Assembly (NCBI GenBank): GCA_021208135.1
Contig: JAJOKB010000055.1
Span: forward strand, 1-53,684
Origin: Verrucomicrobiota bacterium
GTDB taxonomy: Bacteria; Verrucomicrobiota; Verrucomicrobiia; Opitutales; Oceanipulchritudinaceae
Length of the DNA stretch: 53,684 bases
Reading direction: 5' to 3'
The notes beneath the pieces are model-generated. The model did not search any database, was not told the DNA's origin, and saw nothing but the letters and a program-made list of their open reading frames with translations. Below, piece after piece: positions 32,694 to 40,532 of the stretch. Every line of letters begins with the position of its first letter. Position 1 is the stretch's first letter. The position numbers and the translations under genes were made by a program.

Positions 32694-33563
32694 CTAACGA
32701 AAGTCATATTGAATCGGTTGAATGGTTTTGGCATACACGGGCTTGCCATCTTTAAGCGGTGGCTCAAACCGCCATCTGTGCAGAGCTTCGATGACCGCCG
32801 GAACCGCGAATGCATGCGTAGCATCGAGGACTTCAAGCACCCGCACATTGCCCTGCGGATCGATCAAAATGCTGGCACGCACGATTCCATGTAGCCGTAA
32901 GCGCATCAATTCCGCGCTAAAGCTTGGTGCAACCGCAGTCAGACGGCGCGGATGCCGGTCCAATTCAGACAACTCGTGCAGGACATCATCGGGCTCAGGA
33001 TCGACCAGGCTACTTTGGTGACCACCGGATGGCGCTGCTCCGTAAACAGGCTCTGGTTCAAAAACTACCCCACTACCACTGACCCGGACCACCAGCTTTT
33101 GCATCGTGCGCAAACTTCCAGCCCACCCTCTGCGATGCAAAGGTAACAAACGCCTTCTGGGGTCAAGATGGGTTCCCGAAAAATCTCCCGGTAAGTCTGC
33201 AAACACTACTATGTCAAATTGTTGATCAATAGTCCGGTTATCAAAACCGAAGCGCTGCCAAACAGAATCATTGCGCTGAATGACCGGAACAAAGGCTTTG
33301 CCGGGAACACTGCTAAACAGCGAATAAACTGCCCCGCTGGCAACCGCTGCTTGTCTCATTCTGTTGCCTGGGCTGAAATAATCATCCGGGCTCAGGTCCT
33401 GCCATTGCTGCAGTTGGTCCCGAGGAACACGAACAAAATCAACTTGTACAGCTGCATCCGCCACGTCCTGTTCCACTACAAATTCCACTTCCGGCGGATC
33501 GCATGCCGTTAGCAGGAGCAGCCATCCCAGCAAAAGTAAAAACTGATACTGCCACTTACCCAT
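32694..33563 (-). CDS. TssJ-like lipoprotein fused to a TonB-type C-terminal domain
   Basis: 289 residues from ATG 33563, two bases after the previous stop; the TTG at 33569 is an alternative. Lipobox LLLTAC is followed by DPPEVEF, then a domain paralogous to the lipoprotein at 30110 (VDFVRVPRDQLQQW; DYFSPGNRMRQAA; FDIVVFADLPGDF). After a Pro/Glu-rich linker, the last ~75 residues are a TonB C-terminal domain: MRLRLHGIVRASILIDPQG, VRVLEVLDATHAFAVPAVIEAL, then RWRFEPPLKDGKPVYAKTI. In ordinary TonB that domain crosses the periplasm from the inner membrane; here the lipid anchor probably places it at the outer membrane. No membrane helix other than the signal peptide. Confidence 0.8.
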   Translation of the reverse strand: MGKWQYQFLLLLGWLLLLTACDPPEVEFVVEQDVADAAVQVDFVRVPRDQLQQWQDLSPDDYFSPGNRMRQAAVASGAVYSLFSSVPGKAFVPVIQRNDSVWQRFGFDNRTIDQQFDIVVFADLPGDFSGTHLDPRRRLLPLHRRGWAGSLRTMQKLVVRVSGSGVVFEPEPVYGAAPSGGHQSSLVDPEPDDVLHELSELDRHPRRLTAVAPSFSAELMRLRLHGIVRASILIDPQGNVRVLEVLDATHAFAVPAVIEALHRWRFEPPLKDGKPVYAKTIQPIQYDFR

Positions 33564-33565
33564 AC

Positions 33566-34792
33566 TCAATGAATCCTTTCAATTTTCTGGCCGGCCTGAG
33601 GATGGATACGGAATTTTATCGGAAAAACGTGCAGTGCATACAACACTGTCAAATCGAAGGATTCAGGGAATTTTGCCTGGTTAGCAGGCGTGCCTTTGCG
33701 GAACTTCAGGCGTACACGCGCCTCAAAATCGCGCGGCAGGGAATGTCCGGTCTCAAGGTTATAGGTAAGCGCAGGTTCGTTGGTCTCGACGCCCACCAGA
33801 TAGACTGCTGCGCCTTCATTTTGAAATTTCAGGGTTATGGCATCGGGATCAAAGTGGTTCAATGTCCACTGCATGTGACGGTGTGCCTCATAACTGGTTT
33901 CAGCTGATGCACTTTTGTAGGCAGCTTCCAAATCTTTCAGGGCGCTTTCCTTGCGCTGTAACGCGGATTTTAGCTCGGCTGTTTCCGAGATCAAAGTGGC
34001 CATGGCCTCATTGTCATTGCCGCTCTGCTGTTTATAGAGTTCCAGTTCAGTGCGCGCTTTATCGAGGTCCAGTTGTAGTTGCTCTGAGCGTATTGCCAAA
34101 TCCTGGTGGGCGACATGCAACTCATGATAGTTGCGCTCCAAATCCATCCTAATCTTGTCAGCATCCTCAATACTGGAGCGCAGGCGGGCCTCCAATGCCT
34201 CGAATTTTGCCACACGGGCTTTGGTTTCAATATTTTCGGCAACCGTATCGCGGAGTTGAATTCCAGATCCTGCGTACGCACCTTCTGACCACTCAGTTCC
34301 TCTGTTTTCTGGTCACGCTCAACTTCAAGCCTTTGTAATCGGGCGACAGCATCCTCAGCTTGTGCCTCTGCATTGAGCAGCTTTTGTTGCAGTAGTTTGG
34401 CGTCGGTGCGCAATTTGCCTGCCTCGCGTTCGGTATCAGCCATTTTGCTGGCAAGCAACCAGGTCGGAGCGCAATTGTTCACTGGCATCAGGTGCCGACT
34501 CAAGGTTTTCGATCCTCTGCACTGAATGAGCCAGTTGTTCTTTGAGAAAACCGATTTCTTTTAACCGGCGACCCAACTCACTGTCACTTTCTCCGGCCTT
34601 GCGACGCGCAGAGACCAGCTCTGAGGAGATTTGCTCACACCGGGTGCGTACAGCGGATAAATCAGTTTGTGCCAGTTCCCCCTCGGTGACTGCAGAACGC
34701 AGCCGCTTGAGTAATAGAACAATCGTTAGCAAACAAGCGGCAACCAGCACGGTCAGTAATATGACTATGAATACGTAATGATGAGTCTCCAT
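33566..34792 (-). CDS. Membrane-anchored coiled-coil protein with beta C-terminus
   Basis: About 408 residues after joining three readings (shifts near 34450 and 34255). A single N-terminal helix (YVFIVILLTVLVAACLLTIVLLL) is followed by ~250 residues of charged heptad-like sequence (KEQLAHSVQRIENLE; LQQKLLNAEAQAEDAVARLQ; LDKARTELELYKQQ), then ~100 residues of beta character (DPDAITLKFQNEGAAVYLVG; DFEARVRLKFRKG; YALHVFPIKFRIHP). The shape suits a periplasm- or cytoplasm-spanning tether. It starts directly at the end of the DUF4123 gene with an AAAGGA-type ribosome site and leads into the TonB-lipoprotein. No family recognised. Confidence 0.6.
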
Positions 34793-35357
34793 TTAAATTC
34801 CTTTCTCTCCGGAGCTTGAAGCTCTGAAACATAACCATTGCTGTTGACCGGAAGCATAGCTGATGACCCGATCACCGGTCGCGAGTAACGGCGCAACTTC
34901 CAGGGCACCCTCTCGCATGGCACATCGCTGAAATACTTCAGGATCGAAAAACCGAAACAAGACGGATTTGATCATCGACTGCTTGCTGCTCAAACAACAC
35001 GCGCAGGTTCTTGAAGAGCTGCTGATGCGATTGAGTGGATAGCAGGAAAATACCGCTGGTAAGTGCCCAATCGGAAACTAACAATCTTTGCGTTAAAGGG
35101 TGATAAGGTTCCAGAACCACCGCATAGGGCGCAGCGCGGGCCAGTTCCTCAAGCAGAGGTTCGTCAAACAAACAGGTATGAATGAGACCGCTCTCGTCTA
35201 GCAATTCAGGTAGTCCGGGAATCCCGCAGCCATCGAGCACAGCCATAACCTGATGGCCCCGAAAGCGCTCAAACAACTGCCAATGCAAGGAGGCAAACTC
35301 ATCCAAATCAGTCAACTGCAGTTGTTCAATGTGTAGCATAAGCATCCTGTTGGTCAT
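34793..35357 (-). CDS. DUF4123 T6SS effector adaptor (Tap/TEC), frameshifted
   Basis: DUF4123 proteins are chaperones that load effectors onto VgrG or PAAR. About 188 residues after one shift near 34975. Visible features: an N-terminal MLHIEQLQLTDLDEF, a VLDGCGIPGLPELL segment standing for the usual VDGAR-like start, PYAVVLEPYHPLTQRLL, LFKNLRVLFEQQ, and the hallmark FRFFDPEVFQRC after the shift. The ATG overlaps the PAAR stop (ATGA), the classic PAAR-adaptor pairing, so its cargo should be encoded nearby: either the VgrG extension or an unrecognised product. Confidence 0.82.
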
Positions 35358-35791
35358 AACTGACAATAGTCGCTCCGGTCGTCCGCACCTTTTTTCAGAG
35401 CCATGGCTTTCGCGCCTTGCACCGCTTTTTTGGCTGCTGCAACAATGTTGGCAAAGAGACCGGGCTTTGGTGGCGGTACAGCAGCAGTCACAGCACCCCC
35501 AATAATGACCGTAGCGCAACCTTTGGCTATCTTGCCCCCATGAATTGTCGGATCTCCCATCCGTGCAGCCGGTTTATTACAAATCAACACCGATGGCGAT
35601 CCAGCCGCTATCGCATCGACAGGCCCCACACAACTGGCTTTGTCCCCCACCGTGGCTGCCGGTGAACCTCCGACAATAACCGTTGGCTTGCCAGGAGGCA
35701 ATATCGGCCCGCCCACATGCGGCACTGGTGGCAATCCGGGAGTCACCATCGGACAGACATGAAAATCACCCACTCTGGCAGCTAACGGCAT
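35354..35791 (-). CDS. PAAR-repeat spike-tip protein
   Basis: PAAR proteins sharpen the VgrG spike. The 145-residue protein starts MPLAARVGDFHVCPM, then GGPILPPGKPTVIVGGSPAA, VGDKASCVGPVD, SVLICNKPAARMGDPTIHGG and TVIIGGAVTAA, the expected alternation of His/Cys with short glycine strands for the zinc-tipped beta-cone. A ~40-residue Ala/Lys tail (KKAVQGAKAMALKKGADD) follows; it is too short for a toxin domain. Intact. Lies 3 bases after the DUF3592 gene. Confidence 0.94.
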   Translation of the reverse strand: MPLAARVGDFHVCPMVTPGLPPVPHVGGPILPPGKPTVIVGGSPAATVGDKASCVGPVDAIAAGSPSVLICNKPAARMGDPTIHGGKIAKGCATVIIGGAVTAAVPPPKPGLFANIVAAAKKAVQGAKAMALKKGADDRSDYCQL

Positions 35792-35794
35792 GGG

Positions 35795-36277
35795 TCAAAG
35801 TCCTCCCTGATTTAAATTGTGAACGAAATTTGGGGCAATAAAGACCCAGTAGATAATGGCCAAACCCGCCATCAGAACTAACAGAGCCACCAAGCCAGCC
35901 ACGTAGGTTGAAGCGGTTTCCAAGTGATAAATTCGACTGACCGATGGCTCGGATTGTAAATATTGGACAGGGATGGTGCCTGTCTGCTGATCGAATCCAA
36001 CCAAGGCCAAGACATCGGGTGGAACGGCAAATTTGGCTGGGATCGGCACGCACACTGCGGCTCTGGAAAACCGTGCCGTCCACGGTGTACTCGTAAAGTA
36101 TGTTCAGTCTGCGAAAACTTTGGTCAAAGCCCGGACTGTTAGGCTCAAAACTATACTCAATCACTTTACCAGAAAGTGGTAATCCAAACCTTGAAGATAC
36201 TCCTTTAACGCAACAGAAATCCCCTTGTAGCCAACCACAATAAACAGAATGGCAATGATGAATGCGGTGATTTTCAT
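35795..36277 (-). CDS. DUF3592-type membrane protein, frameshifted
   Basis: About 160 residues after two shifts (near 36207 and 36050). The N-terminal helix MKITAFIIAILFIVVGYKG is followed by a small extracytoplasmic beta domain (SGKVIEYSFEPNS; LNILYEYTVDGTVFQSRS; GTIPVQYLQSEPSVSRI) and a C-terminal helix (YVAGLVALLVLMAGLAIIYWVF). This helix-beta-helix layout is DUF3592. Located between the VgrG-linked gene and PAAR, it could be an immunity protein or an envelope accessory part; neither can be decided from sequence. Confidence 0.7.
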
Positions 36278-36282
36278 AGGCT

Positions 36283-37051
36283 TCAATAAATCCAGGTCCA
36301 TCCGTTGCGCGTGTGCGCCATGACAACATCAATACCCTCAAAAAAGTCTTCATCTGCTGTAGGTTCAGTGCGCATCGGAGGTTCGTTTGACAAATCCCGT
36401 ACACGACAAATCTCCCATGGCTTGATCCAAAATAGCTGAAGTTGTAATTCCGGATGCTTCAGCTCGTTCCAAAGGGATTCCTTGGCCAACAGGTTTTCCA
36501 ACATGGCGTGTACGCGTACACGAAAAGAATCCACTTCCTGATGCGTGACGGCTGCCGTGAAGGCGATTTTTTCGGTTGCAAGATTCTTTAAGGCATCTAG
36601 TCGCGACCGATGAAGGCCGGTAAAGATTCATAAAGGCCTCAAATACAACGGACTCCCCACTGCTGCTATCAGCAAACCATGGTGGTTGCACCTGAAAACG
36701 GGCATCTGCCTCAAGTGGAAAATCCAGGCTGCATTTGAATTCATCCAAGTGCGCAACTGCCACCATTTGTGAGGCAATCAAGGTCTTGATAGTGTTGTTT
36801 ATGTTGTAGATGACTTGGCGGGTTTCACCCTCCCTAAACTCGATCTGAAACGCCACAGTGACAGATCCCCAATCGGTAGGTTCATCCCGACTGAACTCGA
36901 GTCGCACTATTTGCTCCGGCTGACATATCCAGGGATTGAGCAATTGGTTGGACTGGTGCTGTACACCGTAGTCAGCATAAATCCTGTAGTCACCACACCT
37001 GACGGTAAGTTCGGCACCTTTTGAAGTTAAAAGTAAGATATAGCCGTCCAT
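36283..37051 (-). CDS. Unknown protein encoded directly after the extended VgrG
   Basis: About 256 residues after one shift near 36605. It starts MDGYILLLTSKGAELTVRC at ATG 37051, two bases after the vgrG stop. No signal peptide or membrane helix; mixed alpha/beta. Later segments include WGSVTVAFQIEFREGETRQV, AHLDEFKCSLDFPLEAD, VRVHAMLENLLAKESLW and HPELQLQLFWIKPWEICRV, ending RNGWTWIY. I recognise no family. Immediate linkage to a VgrG with an extra C-terminal domain makes a chaperone or immunity role the first guesses, but only from position. Confidence 0.55.
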
Positions 37052-37053
37052 GA

Positions 37054-40000
37054 TCAGATAACTTGAAATTCTCCGTAAACCAACCCCTTTTCCATGCCTT
37101 CTGAGAAGGCTACTTTGTGCTTCTTGCCCCACTTGCCGAACCAACCGGTATCGATGGAAATTTTCATCTCACCTTCCAGTTTTCCAAGCTTCAGAAAGTC
37201 ATAGTTCAGTTTAACTCCTTCACCATCGCCCTTCATCCCCAATGTGCCCGTGACATCGTTGCTGACGCTCCCGGAGGCTTCAACGATACCCATTTGAATT
37301 TCTGCTCCAATTGCTGCAGTTCCGGTCAATGACAATTCCAAAGATCCAGACCACGACTCAGCCCGTTCAATCGTTCCCTCCCCGCCTAAAGCAAGGGTAG
37401 CCTGAAAATAGAAAGGCGGACCCTCAAATTTGATCGCGCTTTTATTCGATGATGAGCTGAGCGCACTCTTCAAAGTATTGTATGGCACTTGGGCCGGTGC
37501 CAAGGGTGGAAACATTAAAATCAGGTGAATCAAATCAACCTTACAAGAGGCTTCGACAAAAGGTGCTGCCTCCATGGAAAATTTCATACCGTAGTACACT
37601 TCGTTTTCCTTGGGCATTCCCGCAGTTCGCTCCTTCCACTGACCTTCAAACTTAAACTTTATTTTTGGCCCTTTGATTTCAAAATAAAGCAACCCTAAAT
37701 CCTTGCTGAAACCATCGACCAACACCTCATCCACCGTCTTATCCTTAAGCACTGCCTTGCCGCTGATTTTGTCCAGCAGTTCAATAAAAACTCCCAGTTT
37801 GCGAAAGCAGGCATTTTCGGTGAAGAATTTCTTGGTGTCGAATTCAAGGCTATGCCTGACCGTACCGTCGTAGATGAACAATTGTGTTCGCTTCAGCTCA
37901 TCACCGGTGATTGGACACCATACGCAAACTTCCTCTTCGAGTGGCTTAAACGACAGGATGGCGCGAATGTTTTCCAATGAGCGAATGGATTTTTCTTTAT
38001 CGTAGGTTGCCAGCACATGTGAGAAAGGAACTTTGAGCGGTTGGGTAATCGGAAAACGCGCTCCCGTGCTGACAATACCAAACTGGGCACCCGGACAAGC
38101 ACATGCTTTTTTGCCCAGATCATCGATTGATAATAGTTCATGAGCGCCCTTCTTGTTGGGAGAAAGGACCGCCATGCGTCCAGTATTCAAATCGGTGCGT
38201 TTTTCATTATCCGTTAGCAGGTAGGTTCGCCTGCAACTTCCGGATTCAGATTCATTGGTTCCATCGGTCAGACCGCTCGTTGAAGAAGCCTCTGAGCCAC
38301 CCTGAACAAACTCAAATAAATCAGGCAAGTCCTCGACTACGAACTCCGCAAGTTCCAGTTCGGGTGCCTTACGAGGCATGACCAAACCTCCGGCGCGCAC
38401 GATACCAGCAGCGATACCGCTGACATTGGCACCTGGCTCGCTATCTTCGGCAAGCAGAGCGTCCAGCGGCTCGAAGACCGATATTTCAGGAAGCTTAAGG
38501 GTTTTTTCGGCACCTTGCGCGCTGCCCCCGGAGTTAATGCGCACCATGGAACCCTTGATGCTAACGCCGCCGGGGCCGATGTTGATAAAGTTTCCGCCGC
38601 ACTTCAGGGAAATACTGGCAGCTTCCAATTGAATTCCCTGCCCCTTGATGTGCACTCCACTTGATCCCTGAACCAGAAATTTATCCGTTTTCTGACTGAT
38701 GCTACTACTGGTTTCGACGATGAGCCGGTCGGCATTCAACACCGAATCATCGGCGACAACGGTCTTGTGTGATTTGGCGTAATGCGCGCTAACCTCACCT
38801 TTGACGACATGATGCGCGTCGTTATCGACCATTAAGTAATGATCATTACCGATGTGATGGTTCTCGTCGTTGTGAATGGTGACGCGTAGGTCACCGCTTT
38901 CCTGTCCGAACTCTTCGCTCCCTACCTGGATGTGCCGGTCGCCGAAATTGGTCTCGCGCATGTTGCGCTTGATGCGCACATCCATGTCCCGTTCGGCGTG
39001 AATGTAGATCTGCTCCTTATTAGCCTTATCTTCAAAGCGCAGTTCGTTGTGCCCCTCCTTGTCTTTGGAACTATTGCTTTTGAGAGTGGATCGGGTTTTA
39101 TGCGCAGGTAATTTGTAAGGTGTAGGATGCTCACCATTGTAAACTGCTCCAGTAACAATCGGGCGGTCGGGATCCCCCTCGAGAAATTCAACGATGACCT
39201 CCTGTCCGATCCGTGGCAGAAAAAATGCGCCCCATTTTTTACCGGCCCAATTTTGTGCAACACGCACCCAGCAACTGCTGTTCTCGTCCCGCTTGCCATC
39301 GCGATCCCAGTGAAATTGAACCTTGATGCGACCAAACTCATCGGTGTGAATTTCCTCGCCCTGCCTGCCGACTACAATCGCAGTCTGCGGACCGTTGATG
39401 GCAGGGCGCGCTGTGACACGCGGAGGGCAATAATCAACCGTGCCTGGTATTGCCACAAAACTGACTGTATAAACGGGCACAGATGTCCCGCGACCCGACA
39501 CGTAATCATCAAGCTCAATGCAATGCTCAGTGGCTGTGATAAAATATTCCTGATTCTGATCTTGGCGAAAATGTTCCGTTAGCTTGAACGTGTGACCAGT
39601 ATAGATGCCTCGACATTCAGAACGAGCAAATGCGCTCAGAAAGTCGGCTTGCACAGCGCGCAGGCGCACTTTCGCAGGATTATCCAGTTGTCTGGCTCCA
39701 GAGGGAGCATGGCCGCCATCCTGACTAAAATCACCCGTGTACTCGTAGCGCGTGAAGGCCGCCAGATTGTGATTTTTCTCATCATTGGCATCGGGTTGCA
39801 GAAGTTTGGATGGTTCGGCGAAATTAAAATCACGCACAATAACCTGACCTGATTTTGCCTGCATGCGGAGTTCCCAACTCAGGACATCCACAGGACCCTG
39901 CGTATTGCTGCCCGGACCGATGTAGCGCAATTCAGGAAATCCGGGGCATGGGTCGTGGGCAGCCCGTGAATCCGCCAAAACCAGGGTGTGCTTGCCATTT

Positions 40001-40527
40001 TCATGCACGAAAAAGTAATAGATGCCGACCTCTTCCATTAAGCGGCTGACAAACGCCAGATCGGACTCGCCGTACTGAACGCAGTATTCCAACTCTGGAT
40101 ACGTCTCCGACAAACGCTCTTCAAAGTCTTCAAACCCGTGCGATTTAAACACATCAGCCAAAATTGCCGGTACAGTCATTTGCTGAAAGATACGGCAGTC
40201 GCAGGCTTGATCTAAAAACCACAACCATGGAACGATTACCGCCTCGTAACGATGCAAACCGGACAGCGGTTCCAACTGCCTGATATCCGCTACTATGCCA
40301 TTGAAATAGCGGACACCGCCGCCGTCTTTGTGATTAAGCCTGATAGACAAACCTTCGCCCATTAAATCGAGCAAAGGCACCGAAGTATCTTCACTCAGCA
40401 TTTCCACAACATACCGGAACGGTGCGCTGATATTCTCGGTGCCACGCATGCTCCTAAGGAGCAAATGATCATCCGCCAGTGGGGTTCCCACTGCGGCAAT
40501 GCGATGACTCTGCGTGAATTTTGCCAT
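37054..40527 (-). CDS. vgrG: VgrG (TssI) with ~470-residue C-terminal extension
   Basis: VgrG trimers form the T6SS spike. The 1157-residue gene is unbroken. Residues 1-365 are the gp27-like base (FRYVVEMLSEDTSVPLLDLMG; SDLAFVSRLMEEVGIYYFF), ~385-470 the gp5 OB fold (HTDEFGRIKVQFHWDRDG; GAFFLPRIGQEVIVEFLEGD), and ~500-672 the beta-helix needle (ETNFGDRHIQVG; LEAASISLKCGGNFINIG). From ~690 to 1157 there is a domain I do not recognise, with CAC (809-811) and CVWC (868-871) cysteine pairs and a glycine-rich beta region at 1040-1110 (WSGSLELSLTGTAAIGAEI). Such fused domains are usually effectors. No known hydrolase, muramidase or ADP-ribosylase motif is visible. Confidence 0.95.
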   Translation of the reverse strand: MAKFTQSHRIAAVGTPLADDHLLLRSMRGTENISAPFRYVVEMLSEDTSVPLLDLMGEGLSIRLNHKDGGGVRYFNGIVADIRQLEPLSGLHRYEAVIVPWLWFLDQACDCRIFQQMTVPAILADVFKSHGFEDFEERLSETYPELEYCVQYGESDLAFVSRLMEEVGIYYFFVHENGKHTLVLADSRAAHDPCPGFPELRYIGPGSNTQGPVDVLSWELRMQAKSGQVIVRDFNFAEPSKLLQPDANDEKNHNLAAFTRYEYTGDFSQDGGHAPSGARQLDNPAKVRLRAVQADFLSAFARSECRGIYTGHTFKLTEHFRQDQNQEYFITATEHCIELDDYVSGRGTSVPVYTVSFVAIPGTVDYCPPRVTARPAINGPQTAIVVGRQGEEIHTDEFGRIKVQFHWDRDGKRDENSSCWVRVAQNWAGKKWGAFFLPRIGQEVIVEFLEGDPDRPIVTGAVYNGEHPTPYKLPAHKTRSTLKSNSSKDKEGHNELRFEDKANKEQIYIHAERDMDVRIKRNMRETNFGDRHIQVGSEEFGQESGDLRVTIHNDENHHIGNDHYLMVDNDAHHVVKGEVSAHYAKSHKTVVADDSVLNADRLIVETSSSISQKTDKFLVQGSSGVHIKGQGIQLEAASISLKCGGNFINIGPGGVSIKGSMVRINSGGSAQGAEKTLKLPEISVFEPLDALLAEDSEPGANVSGIAAGIVRAGGLVMPRKAPELELAEFVVEDLPDLFEFVQGGSEASSTSGLTDGTNESESGSCRRTYLLTDNEKRTDLNTGRMAVLSPNKKGAHELLSIDDLGKKACACPGAQFGIVSTGARFPITQPLKVPFSHVLATYDKEKSIRSLENIRAILSFKPLEEEVCVWCPITGDELKRTQLFIYDGTVRHSLEFDTKKFFTENACFRKLGVFIELLDKISGKAVLKDKTVDEVLVDGFSKDLGLLYFEIKGPKIKFKFEGQWKERTAGMPKENEVYYGMKFSMEAAPFVEASCKVDLIHLILMFPPLAPAQVPYNTLKSALSSSSNKSAIKFEGPPFYFQATLALGGEGTIERAESWSGSLELSLTGTAAIGAEIQMGIVEASGSVSNDVTGTLGMKGDGEGVKLNYDFLKLGKLEGEMKISIDTGWFGKWGKKHKVAFSEGMEKGLVYGEFQVI

Positions 40528-40532
40528 ATCAG

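Noticed and set aside
35354-35791. PAAR protein with a C-terminal toxin
   Set aside because: The tail after the PAAR repeats is only about 40 Ala/Lys-rich residues, too short for a toxin domain.
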